Origin: Micropterix aruncella
Lineage: Eukaryota > Arthropoda > Insecta > Lepidoptera > Micropterigidae
Length of the DNA stretch: 64,000 bases
Reading direction: 5' to 3'
NCBI GenBank assembly: GCA_944548615.1
Contig: OX155973.1
Span: forward strand, 22,035,386-22,099,385
Shown here: positions 46,401 through 51,124 of the stretch, one piece after another
Position numbering within the stretch: the stretch's first letter is position 1
Layout: each line of letters opens with the position of its first letter
The notes under the pieces: model-generated
Told to the model about the DNA's origin: nothing
What the model saw: only the letters and a program-made list of their open reading frames with translations
Databases searched by the model: none
Made by a program: the position numbers and the translations under genes

Positions 46401-48208
46401 TGACAGTTTCGGAGTAATCGTTTTTTTTCTGAAACGCCATCTTTTTTTTGAGACTCGCGAATTTCTTACGGGCCGTAAGGCACACATTAAAATTCAAACC
46501 GCGGGCCGCGAGGGGTTAAACAAGAACATTTTCCTAATATTCTTAGTTTTGAATATTTTAGATTTTGTTTATATTACATAGTGTAATTAATTTGTGAAAT
46601 TAGGTCTAACCGAACACAAAAACGACTACTACGCAAATACTATCTGGCGTATTATTATGAAACCTACACCATTTAAAAGATAATTTAATTATGTATCTTT
46701 TTATCTACGATTTTTTTCGAATAATCCGTTTTTTTTGCTTTATCGAATAAAAAATTCGTGCGCAACGCTCTATCGGAAGACGTTTAAATTATTCCGATAG
46801 AGCTCAGTTATCTGATATCAGAAAAAAAAATAATAATTATAATTGCATAAGTTGTTAAAAATGCTATGCAATAGCTTTACCGCGGCAGTCCCCGAGTGCC
46901 ACATGTATTTTTGTCCAAGAATCTAAATACATTGTAATTATATTTAAATATAAGATACCATATAACTAAAACAATCAATAAAGTAATTAATTCAAGCTTA
47001 AACAATCAACAAATGAAATAATCAGTATACGCATTACATTCAAATAAAGGGGCTGTAAAAGTCATTTTGTAAAATTTATAAATTCCTCAATAGAGTAAAA
47101 CGTATTAGTTGTAAAAAAATCCTTTAAAAGTTTTTGGAATGTTCTGAGGTTGCTATTGTCTTTTATGTTATATGGTAGGCGGTTAAAATAATAAGGCCAT
47201 GAGAACTGGGTACTTTGCCTAAGCACGAGGTATACATTATTGCAGCAGCAACGACTATGGTCGTCTTTTCTGCCCGAGCTCAATAGTATGTCCAAAGAAT
47301 CAGAGGCTTCTGTCCCCATCCAGTCCCCCAAGGAGTCATTTATTTACAAATACAAAATGTATAATTATTATTTTTACATTTACATGCACATACTGCAGCA
47401 ATACAAATTATTCGTTCTTGGACCAATAGTAAAAAACAGAGCACATTGCAGCATCTCGATCACTATGTCAATGCCGCCTAACTAGGCCTAGGCCTGTACT
47501 AAGGCAGGCGTACCAGTCTTTTCACTTGTACATATGTTTAGATTTATTTTAAAGGAAAAAAAGCAAAGAATTCTCGTTAGGACTTATAAGTATTTAGAAT
47601 ACCATATGGTATCATTAGATAAAAAAATAAAGATGGGATTAAAATAGAGGACTAGTTAAAATAGTCAAAAGTACCCAGATATAATAAATATCTCAAATAT
47701 AATTCCTAATTTATCCTAAAGTGTTAAAATATAGTCAAATATTATATTATTATTTTATTTCAAGATAGGAAACCGTATAGGCATGTTTAGAGCGCTATCT
47801 ATATATGGCTGCCATCCTGCAAAAGCTGGCCATATTGAACATAAGAGAAGATTAATCAATTTTTCAAACTATAAGTGCCAGTTGGCTAACCTAGCTGCCG
47901 AATCGTAGTATGGCATTAAGCAATTTAATATGCATTGTAATCCGTGGATTTACTCATTATGGGATGACTTTATCGTACCAATTATCTCAGTGTGTAACAC
48001 CCCCCCCTTTTCTGAAAGAAAATTCACTGTTGGTTTTTTTTGCAGGGAGGTGCTCTCGGTTATAACCTACGGACCGAACAAGAATAGTCCTATCTTCGCG
48101 AACGCGGGCTGCAAAAGAATTAGAAAGCAAGTCGCCTACGTGATTGAAGTTACAAAAAATATCAACAACGATAGTAACAGAAACAAAATTACTAAAAATG
48201 AACTGTGA
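19289..48208 (+). CDS. Torsin: Torsin, AAA+ ATPase of the ER lumen (six exons)
   Basis: Join 19289..19457, 22453..22754, 29664..29815, 40453..40601, 42980..43127, 48046..48208; every junction is GT-AG and in frame, giving 360 residues, near the family length. A hydrophobic signal peptide covers about residues 8-24, followed by the conserved YCxxxECC region. Walker A is HGWPGNGKN (111-118), Walker B LFVFDEVDKM (about 175-184), sensor 1 FLSN (N217), and the torsin-specific GCK of sensor 2 is at 328-330. Sequons lie at N54 and N96. Torsins are weak ATPases activated by LAP1/LULL1-type partners at the nuclear envelope and ER. The protein ends KNEL, a KDEL-like retrieval tail. The introns (2.4-10.6 kb) are filled with transposons. 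I am confident of the family. Confidence 0.93.
19500..20110. repeat. Family A repeat copy in Torsin intron 1, with long hairpin
   Basis: GCTGATTCGCATCTGCAATA and the downstream CATTTAGCATTACAATGATC match the family A arms at 4380-4840. Inside, arms of about 38 bp at 19546-19588 and 19681-19722 (core AAGCTCCGAGGAATCGGGGG) form a nearly perfect hairpin around a 90-nt loop. Confidence 0.7.
20185..20397. mobile_element. TTAA-type MITE, family G copy 1
   Basis: Begins TTAACCCGTCGGACGCCAAC (TTAA at 20181-20184) and ends CTTTAGCGGG before TAATTA, a decayed TTAA. It holds a small palindrome, AGTGCCTATAGGCACT. Other copies lie at 57000-57213 and, split by a transposon, at 33060-33178 plus 38252-38312. 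Confidence 0.65.
20713..20960 (-). pseudogene. LINE ORF2 C-terminal remnant
   Basis: The minus strand reads 'WRSLNRLSVGETRCRANLVR', then 'CNCETLQDEDHLRSCPQLST', 'DLQEANDKAIQAAYY' and a stop. The CxC...H....C pattern after an RxG..R motif is the usual C-terminal zinc-binding block of LINE ORF2 proteins. Only about 80 residues remain. Confidence 0.6.
20961..22140. repeat. Family B repeat, long copy with inverted arms
   Basis: The left half (TTTGAATCTATCGCGGACCA near 21222, then TTTTGCCCGACTC, CATTTCAAGAGTGG) is mirrored by the right half (TGGTCCGCGATAGATTCGG near 21828, CGGGCAAAGGAC, ACTCTTGAAACGACC), giving imperfect arms of some 150-200 bp around a 450-bp centre. Six other copies or fragments occur in the window. 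The open frames of up to 116 residues are not protein-like. Superfamily unknown. Confidence 0.7.
22453..22754 (+). CDS. Torsin: Torsin exon 2 (Walker A)
   Basis: Acceptor TTTTTCAG|AACTGG, donor ATAAG|GTACTA. Encodes residues 57-157, with HGWPGNGKN and FVSEFIIKAL. Confidence 0.93.
22870..23160. repeat. Family B repeat, partial
   Basis: Shares AAACCTACCGTCCAGCAAAG and ACCAGTTTTGGCAGGATATC with the long copy at 20990-21240, in the same order. Confidence 0.7.
23165..23751. other. Torsin intron 2, nothing recognised
   Basis: AT-rich, with poly-T runs at 23415-23460. It may include the left end of the following transposon, but I cannot find its terminal inverted repeat. Confidence 0.4.
23752..25290 (+). 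pseudogene. IS630/Tc1/mariner-superfamily transposase, long-spacer DDE
   Basis: Broken over several frames. The N-terminus has a helix-turn-helix-like block ('MTASICGVSLRTVKKIRQEV'). Then come 'KSIGYKYR'-like and 'GRKYLMERSDIKCAR' blocks, the first catalytic D in 'SRFYLDETW', the second in 'IIIVDNESYH' and the E in 'YNPIELIWAQVK'. From the second D to the E I count about 81 intervening residues, allowing for one frameshift near 24865; ordinary mariners have 34. A 112-bp tandem duplication (24030/24142), a stop before the second domain and frameshifts make it non-functional. It lies in Torsin intron 2, sense orientation. The family assignment to the superfamily is firm; the subfamily is inferred. 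Confidence 0.85.
24030..24253. repeat. 112-bp tandem duplication inside the transposase
   Basis: ACAAGAAGTTTTACAATCAG at 24030 recurs at 24142 with nearly the same following 92 bases. 112 is not a multiple of three, so it destroys the reading frame. Confidence 0.9.
25507..25821. mobile_element. TTAA piggyBac-like MITE, family F copy 1
   Basis: TTAA on both sides (25503-25506, 25822-25825). Begins CCCTTGGAGTAAATGGG and ends CATACTCAACGGG. Two direct repeats near the right end each hold ACCAGATTTGGT. 315 bp, non-coding; copies at 37048-37353 and 51917-52221. Confidence 0.85.
25855..25985. repeat. ATCGAT-rich degenerate tandem repeat
   Basis: CCATCGAT and variants occur about ten times within 130 bp (for example CCATCGATATTCCATCGATA). 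A weakly ordered satellite-like stretch. Confidence 0.7.
26097..27379 (-). mobile_element. LINE copy B, minus strand, carrying a SINE
   Basis: On the minus strand it encodes fragments of the same ORF2 as copy C: 'LLNIRPLDLVIQEEAKAAAL', 'ILKRVLEEIPLLDA', RNase H pieces ('KFVSDSASVLQVLAK', 'WIKGHSDSLGNEATDELARR') and the C-terminal zinc block. The 3' end has an AGTTAGTT tail at 26100-26109. Frameshifts disable it. A 98-bp SINE piece interrupts it at 27011-27108. Confidence 0.85.
27011..27108 (-). mobile_element. SINE 3' fragment inside LINE copy B, 6-bp TSD
   Basis: Has an (ATT)n-type tail on the minus strand and the body motif TATTGCCATGTGGCAATA shared with the SINE at 57600-57835. Flanked by GTATAT at 27005-27010 and 27109-27114; copy C reads straight through this site, which proves an insertion. 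Confidence 0.85.
27380..27501. repeat. Family B repeat, left part, split by LINE copy C
   Basis: CATTTCAAGAGTGGAAGACG, CAGGTCAAAATCCACCCCC and AGGAAACAGT match family B at 21290-21350. The family B sequence resumes at 28960 after LINE copy C. Confidence 0.75.
27515..28946 (+). mobile_element. 5'-truncated LINE copy C with RNase H domain, 13-bp TSD
   Basis: Encodes the end of the reverse transcriptase ('LTFWQCRRLMGKKWGLNPK', 'VIRPSLTYGSVVWW', 'LQSLQRLACVAATGCMRTTP'), an RNase H domain (IYTDGSKT, FQAECIG, KFVSDSASV, then D in NDAADELAKRGS) and a C-terminal CRGCMEEEE...HVLMEC block, with one frameshift near 28330-28370. RNase H suggests the I/LOA/R1 side of LINE diversity. Flanked by a perfect 13-bp TSD TAGTCTCCCGACT (27502-27514, 28947-28959). 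The 3' tail is ACTAACTAAC. Confidence 0.9.
28960..29200. repeat. Family B repeat, right part
   Basis: Continues family B after LINE copy C: AATTAGTCAGAGTGCAC, CCAGTAGCGCCGGGAG and GCTGAATCGTGAGTTGGA match 21375-21560. Confidence 0.8.
29452..29585. repeat. GT/GGGT-rich microsatellite
   Basis: An imperfect run of TG, GTGGG and GGTG units, interrupted but almost free of A and C. Seemingly open frames on both strands (Gly/Val/Cys or Pro/Thr/His-rich) are artefacts of the repeat. Confidence 0.9.
29664..29815 (+). CDS. Torsin: Torsin exon 3 (Walker B)
   Basis: Acceptor TTTTCCAG|GTAAAC, donor ACAAG|GTTAGT, phase 2. Encodes ISLFVFDEVDKMP and the torsin IKPFIDHYSQ block. Confidence 0.93.
30040..30540. 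repeat. Family B repeat, right-arm copy
   Basis: TGGTCCGCGATAGATTCGGT, GTAAGGGAGAGGACCGCGCA and the following 200 bp match 21828-22040 closely. Confidence 0.8.
30541..31184. other. Torsin intron 3, nothing recognised
   Basis: AT-rich with no coding region. Some short family B-like scraps appear after 31050. Confidence 0.4.
31185..32130. repeat. Tandem duplication of a family B-related unit, about 489 bp
   Basis: TATCACATTATCGTGGACAG at 31185 recurs at 31674 and the following some 450 bp are nearly identical; each unit ends in an (ATAGA)n-ACTTTATTGTGC tail (31637 and 32096). The second unit has lost about 35 bp near 32050. TTATTGTGC with a pentamer tail resembles a retroposon 3' end. Confidence 0.85.
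32131..32505. repeat. Family B-like remnant
   Basis: GGTGGCGGGTTCGCCCATAG near 32267 matches the end of family B at 30500-30525 (GGTGACGGGTTCGCCCGTTG). The rest is unrecognised. Confidence 0.5.
32506..33090. repeat. Foldback repeat with about 100-bp arms
   Basis: The arm 32506-32606 (TTGTTGTCAAAAGTTGC, GATTCACCCATTTCAAGGAT, AAAAACTCACCCTG, TATATATGGGGGCCTTACG) is mirrored at 32634-32730. A third, diverged copy of the arm lies at 33000-33090 and pairs with 32640-32745, so two overlapping hairpins are possible. Confidence 0.8.
33060..33178. mobile_element. Family G MITE copy 3, left part (split)
   Basis: AATATACATGACTAACACG and GGGAATTCATAAA match family G copy 1 at 20270-20340. It is interrupted by the 5-kb transposon and continues at 38252. 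Confidence 0.7.
34091..34790. repeat. 350-bp tandem duplication in the transposase
   Basis: TGAGAACATTTCTATCCACC at 34091 recurs at 34441, and MDLQSVLLCPK is encoded twice (34268 and 34597). 350 is not a multiple of three. Confidence 0.9.
35210..35740. repeat. C-rich low-complexity tract
   Basis: Runs of 10-16 C separated by CGCAA or ACC(C)T units; almost no G on the plus strand. It opens long Pro-rich and Gly-rich frames on the two strands (up to 200 residues), which I regard as artefacts. Confidence 0.9.
35741..36050. repeat. Minisatellite, about 30-bp units
   Basis: About ten imperfect copies of a unit with the core GCCAGCATCCTGGTGT, spaced roughly 28-32 bp. Confidence 0.85.
37048..37353. 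mobile_element. TTAA MITE, family F copy 2
   Basis: TTAA at 37044-37047 and 37354-37357; CCCTTGGAGTAAATGGG start and ACTCAACGGG end, 306 bp. It is the innermost layer of the nest. Confidence 0.85.
37400..37627 (-). pseudogene. piggyBac transposase C-terminal Cys-rich domain fragment
   Basis: 75 residues with CKLC, YKCTKC, CSMKVCEKC and a terminal Cys: a zinc-binding pattern like the C-terminal domain of piggyBac transposases that binds element ends. It lies within a TTAA element with piggyBac ends, which supports the call. The catalytic domain is gone. Confidence 0.55.
38252..38312. mobile_element. Family G MITE copy 3, right part
   Basis: AAATTGACCAATAAGGTGCG continues family G after the 5-kb transposon and ends TCCGACAGGTTAA, a piggyBac-like TTAA terminus. 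Confidence 0.7.
38316..38899. other. Torsin intron 3, poly-C run, otherwise nothing
   Basis: A run of about 14 C at 38498-38512. No gene or clear repeat boundary. Confidence 0.4.
38900..39080 (-). pseudogene. LINE reverse transcriptase scrap
   Basis: The minus strand reads 'INLGVYIDCKLRWTPHLDLL', then 'KRLRSQIQIFKALSKN', matching the FLGVxLDxxLxWxxHI...LKxL block that follows the catalytic core of jockey/I-type reverse transcriptases. About 60 residues only. Confidence 0.6.
39134..39740. mobile_element. Non-autonomous hAT-like element
   Basis: Begins CAGTGTTTTTCAACCAGTGG and ends GGTTGAAAACAGTG; the subterminal GGGTCACGACCCCC and GGGGGTCGCGATC are also inverted partners. This layout is classic for hAT MITEs. 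The 8-bp TSD is not recognisable. Confidence 0.75.
39790..40110. repeat. Family E repeat, right half
   Basis: AAGAGCTATGATTTAAA, GAAGATTAATCAA, CTATGAGTGCTATCTACA and AATCCTAGCT in order, as at 41610-41890. Confidence 0.7.
40140..40420 (+). pseudogene. LINE D fragment, C-terminus and 3' UTR
   Basis: Encodes 'GLPVKSLFHLFKDHGL'-like and 'SQILWLRRGSEW'-like residues in broken frames, then the 3' UTR (GACAGCTGTCCTAAACCTAC, GAATTCCATGGCAGCTCCGT) shared with the copy at 48600-49300. It ends 30 bp before Torsin exon 4. Confidence 0.75.
40453..40601 (+). CDS. Torsin: Torsin exon 4 (sensor 1)
   Basis: Acceptor TTACAG|GAATGCC, donor AATCG|GTATGT, phase 1. Encodes NAIFIFLSNYGGEDIS and the IKLSHFEQAIRKA block. 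Confidence 0.93.
40620..41090. other. Torsin intron 4, nothing recognised
   Basis: AT-rich; short TACCTGATATAT direct repeats near 40975-41005. No gene. Confidence 0.4.
41100..41890. repeat. Family E repeat, longest copy
   Basis: Contains both halves seen elsewhere: the 7020-7390 type (ATTTATTTGGCCATCTATGA, ATTACATTACAGAAATAATA) followed by the 8985-9330 type (AAGAGCTATGATGTAAA, ATTCGTTTGTTATTATG). About 790 bp, non-coding, ends undefined. Confidence 0.65.
42126..42300 (+). pseudogene. mariner transposase N-terminal remnant
   Basis: An open stretch reads 'KIEYHAVKKYFHLKEKKTQK', then 'DDLEFTYEEVSTSFITVVL'. This resembles the paired helix-turn-helix start of mariner transposases (EYRAVIKxLxLxGxxxxEI...PSxxTVxxW). 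Only about 55 residues; the catalytic domain is absent. Confidence 0.45.
42310..42700. repeat. Tandem repeat, three units of about 135 bp
   Basis: GATGACACATCTA starts at 42329, 42465 and 42600, each followed by GAG(A)CC...GAGCTTTTTT, GTTTACAC, CATTCTC-type and TTACNGGAAAAA motifs. The third unit is shortened. Confidence 0.85.
42980..43127 (+). CDS. Torsin: Torsin exon 5
   Basis: Acceptor TTTTTAG|GTGGATT, donor TTCAC|GTGAGT, phase 2. Encodes the conserved SQLIDHYIPFLPLEASHVRM block. Confidence 0.93.
43235..43262. repeat. ACAGATACAG short tandem repeat
   Basis: The 10-mer ACAGATACAG repeats about three times. Confidence 0.85.
43686..44040 (+). pseudogene. piggyBac-like element fragment with transposase piece
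   Basis: TTAA at 43682-43685 is followed by CCCGGTCGCTCCGTAACATC, a piggyBac-like end. At 43836-44024 a frame reads 'ISLIQDFRLAISKDDLKS', 'RRQTPVSAGNPHGRVRFREM' and 'NGVCAVFECHL', resembling the segment that links the catalytic domain to the Cys-rich tail of piggyBac transposases. The right terminus was not found. Confidence 0.55.
44430..44945 (-). pseudogene. LINE ORF2 C-terminus, second lineage
   Basis: The minus strand encodes 'TLLRTKRPQLRKLVGLITGH', 'NTLNKHLFNMGGTNSPMCRA', 'CMEAEETTKHILLDC' and ends ELGWVE. It is collinear with the LINE copies at 14120 and 27515 but clearly different in sequence. The 3' end carries an AGTT tail (44430-44451). Confidence 0.85.
44950..45789. other. Torsin intron 5, nothing recognised
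   Basis: AT-rich with two open frames of 70-90 residues that lack any recognisable motif. No gene supported. Confidence 0.4.
45790..46110. repeat. Retroposon-like 3' end and a quasi-palindromic motif
   Basis: AAGTTCTTTATTGTGTGAAT near 45800 resembles a retroposon tail region on the minus strand. AAGCTATTGCATAGCTT at 46040 followed by TATCGCGGGCC recurs in the same orientation at 46862 (GCTATGCAATAGCTTTACCG), bracketing about 820 bp. Confidence 0.45.
46182..46515. mobile_element. TTAA piggyBac-like MITE with CCCCTCGCG ends
   Basis: TTAA at 46178-46181 and 46516-46519; ends CCCCTCGCG and CGCGAGGGG; repeated CAGACGGCCCGAAA near the left end. 334 bp, non-coding. A family not seen elsewhere in the window. 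Confidence 0.85.
47040..47330 (-). pseudogene. LINE C-terminal remnant
   Basis: The minus strand reads 'RQSTQFSWPYYFNRLPYNIK', then 'FQKLLKDFFTTNTFYSIEEF', parallel to the C-terminus at 8285-8950 ('SGPYYFNRLPESLK', 'LFKKLHT'). Extreme 3' fragment. Confidence 0.65.
47600..47960. repeat. Family E repeat, right half
   Basis: ATTATTTTATTTCAAGATAG, CCGTATAGGCATG, GAGCGCTATCTA, AGAGAAGATTAATCAA and CTATAAGTGCC in the order of the other copies. The end is about 90 bp before Torsin exon 6. Confidence 0.65.
48046..48208 (+). CDS. Torsin: Torsin exon 6 (sensor 2, KNEL tail)
   Basis: Acceptor TTTTGCAG|GGAGGTG, phase 2 completed to Thr. Encodes ANAGCKRIRKQVAYVIEV and ends KITKNEL, stop at 48206-48208. 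Confidence 0.93.
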
Positions 48209-48400
48209 TTTAGAATAAGATCTGTGAAATTATCGGCAGCTAAAAATATCATTTAGGTCTATAATACTCTGAGGCTCGAACACTTAACATTCCTACGTCT
48301 TTTATAATTTGTGAAATAATCTAGTTTTCATTGGTATTTTTATAGTTTGTTTGGTACTCATTTTATTTGTAAATAAACATTAATATATTCGAAGAACATG
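48209..48400 (+). promoter_or_regulatory. Torsin 3' UTR with polyadenylation signal
   Basis: AATAAA at 48372-48377, 164 bp after the stop codon, is the best candidate cleavage signal. TGTT-rich sequence follows. Confidence 0.65.
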
Positions 48401-48599
48401 TTATTGATTTTTTTTTCATCACTTTTATATAATTATATACCTAGGTAGGTATATATAAGCAATACATAAACCTTATGTTTATTTTTTTTTTTGTCTCGTT
48501 TTATTATTTAATAACGTGAGGGGGGGCCCCCATTCTTTTGGTAGCAGGGGGTGCCTGATAGGAATAACTTTGGGAACCCCTGCCCTAGGGCAACTACCA

Positions 48600-49300
48600 T
48601 ATTCAGGCATTGTATTTTTAATGTTTACAATAAATAAATACAAACGGAGCTGCCATGGAATTCACCGACCGGAGTCGGGCCCATCATAATACTATTTTTT
48701 TACACTTCTGGGGGGTGAGCAGTGGATTCCGGACTTACGAACCGGCTGTGGTAGGTTTAGGACAGCTGTCTTGCCACATGTGAGCGTTCACCTTGCCACC
48801 CATTCACTCCCCCTTCGAAGCCACAGAATTTGAGATGCGCAAATCGCAGTTTTAGATAATTTTTCTAAGAAAGAGTTGATTATTTTTCTGGAAAGGCCAA
48901 GATCTTTAAAGAGGTGAAATAGAGATTTAGCTGGCAGGCCACGAGCGCCAACTTCCACCGCGTGAAGGTGAACAGTGAAGCCGTTCCGGGTTACGGCATT
49001 TGCAAGATCATGGTATTTATTTAATTTGTACTCGTGGTCTTTTGGGATATTTGATTCCCATGGAACAGTTAATTCTACAATAAGAGCCACCTTCCGAGAT
49101 AGAGAGTAAAGAGTTTGCCATTGAGAAAACCATTGCAGAATACCCGAAATGATAAAGTACATATTCTGTGTGAGTACAAACTATATATTCCTAAGAATAT
49201 GGAGGGAAAATACTCAAATATGTTGCTTGAACTCAGTAGTCTCATGATTTCATTGCCGCTCTGCTTACGTAATATGCAAAGGTCAGCATGGTTCAACATG
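48600..49300 (-). pseudogene. LINE D with PD-(D/E)XK-type endonuclease C-terminus
   Basis: The minus strand reads '[20 protein letters not shown]', '[20 protein letters not shown]', 'VEVGARGLPAKSLFHLFKDL' and 'ASQILWLRRGSEW'. An (I/L)ELTVPWE strand followed by KYxxL and EVGxRG is typical of the restriction-enzyme-like domain at the C-terminus of some non-LTR or related reverse transcriptases in invertebrates. 124 residues remain. Fragments also lie at 40140-40420 and 56490-56740. Confidence 0.75.
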
Positions 49301-50100
49301 GTGTGCCCAGTGACATCATAATATACTATCTTTTATTTATTTATTTTATTTTATAAAGTAATGTACAAAAATGGACATACATACTGTTTATATGCAGAAT
49401 CGTCAAAAATAAACATTAGAATAGAGAAAAAACATAGCTCTATGCACATAAATGTGCTAGCATATCTAAAATGAGGCGAAATTGCACAACCAACTAGACC
49501 TATAAGGTCTGTATCTGGCTACGCTGAGTTAACATTTGGTTGTTGATGCGCGAACTGACGCATTTGAATACAATTTTCAGAGACTTTTATATCTAACAAA
49601 GGATTGAGTCTAACAATGTGTTATTACACAAATTAAAACTAAAAAATTTGTGGATCTTCCCTGCAAATAACATTTTAAATAAATAATTGGCATCATAGTA
49701 ACGCGTAATTAGCCATATTTAAGAAAAGAAGATTCTGAACTCCAAAACAGCTCATAATTGAGGTAAGTTGTAGAAGTCATAAATATTTTAGATAAATAGA
49801 TGTTCCCAATGGTAAACACTTTACTGTTATTGAAGAGGTGGGCAACACCCATACATTTTTGTCCATTGTCCTTTATGCAAATTAAGTAAAATTACCTCAT
49901 TTTAAAAATAAGCATACCATGGCAGATTTAGACTTGATAAGGTTCTAAGCTATTTAAGCTATCGCCGCAGTATATTAAAGTATAAATGCAAATTGTTCAC
50001 TAGGAATTTTCTTTTGAGGGCCCTAATATACGTAGATCCTGCACTGAACATATTTCTTCCAGGGAATAGGATATAGCTGGTTTTGATATATTTAGGGTAA
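49301..50100. other. Intergenic between Torsin and RpL5, nothing recognised
   Basis: AT-rich; TTATTTATTTATTTTATTTT at 49334 may be a retroposon tail. Open frames up to 73 residues have no motif. Confidence 0.4.
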
Positions 50101-50288
50101 AGGTTGGTAATTCGGTGATAACAGTAATAGTGATAATTGGTTTGAAATGGTCTATTTATTACCCCGCGAGACTGCAGCATTTGTGATTAGGCTCGTTGCA
50201 TTCGTCCTTTCCCACTCGATCGCGGGTTAAAATATAGAACCATTTCAAACAAAATACTGTATTACCGATATCACCGAATTACCAACCA
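50101..50288. repeat. Inverted repeat, arms of about 68 bp
   Basis: GTTGGTAATTCGGTGATA and GTTTGAAATGG at 50103-50168 are mirrored by CCATTTCAAAC and TATCACCGAATTACCAAC at 50232-50286. MITE-like, 188 bp. Confidence 0.75.
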
Positions 50289-50932
50289 ATTTGAATCTGG
50301 TGGGTTTCGTTAAATGTAATCTAATATATCACCAAACACAGAAAAACTCATAGTAACCATGAGTTTTTTGTAGATTTCTTTGCTGATTGGTCGAACCGAT
50401 CAAACTGAGCTTGACATTTTAAGGTTTTTTTTAATTTCCTGGAAGCTGGCGTAGATTGAAACTAAATGAATTTTTGGGAATAGAACTGGAGACGAGACCA
50501 GAGTAAAAATGCATTATTTACTGGACCTTAAATTAATTCTGGAAATTAAACCCATATTTGTTTGTATTTTTAGGGCCAATCTTTTATTTACAAAATTACC
50601 CCAAATTGGCAAAATTTCTGAAAATCACCCTACCCTATAAGTGGCAACACTACTAGTTACTTTAACAAAATGGCAGGAAACCTGCCAGCCGAGAGGTCTT
50701 AATTTTATCTTTTAGGGGCAGATAATTCCGAGACTAATATATGAAATATACCATCCTAATATGCCGTTGTGAAGAAAATGAAGAAATCTTACAAATAATA
50801 CACGATCAAACTGACCCGGCTACAAATCATTTATTCCAAAGTAACAACGACCATTGTATGTGTTGACATAATTTAATAATGGGTAAAACATAACGATCAA
50901 AGCCGTCCACTCGATGACTCGAATCAAAAAAT
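50289..50932. other. Downstream flank of RpL5
   Basis: No gene. On the minus strand, past the RpL5 stop, TTTGGAATAAATGATTTGTA around 50840 contains AATAAA and is the likely RpL5 poly(A) signal, about 95 bp after the stop. Confidence 0.5.
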
Positions 50933-51124
50933 TTAAGCCTCGGCCTGAGCCTGCAGTTTCTTGAGATAGGAGGCCTTCTTCTGGTTGATGCGGTTCTTGC
51001 GCTCGGCCAGCGTGGACTTGGCCCGGTTCCACCTCTTCTGCTTGGCCGGCTTTTTCGCCTCCTTCTTCTTGTGGGCTGGCTCCGAGCGGATCGCGCTGTG
51101 GGCGTTCTTGTACAACGTCTCCAC
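50933..51124 (-). CDS. RpL5: RpL5 last exon
   Basis: 63 codons plus TAA ([16 protein letters not shown]...LQAQAEA). Acceptor TTCCCAG|GTGGAG, phase 0. Confidence 0.96.
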   Translation of the reverse strand: METLYKNAHSAIRSEPAHKKKEAKKPAKQKRWNRAKSTLAERKNRINQKKASYLKKLQAQAEA

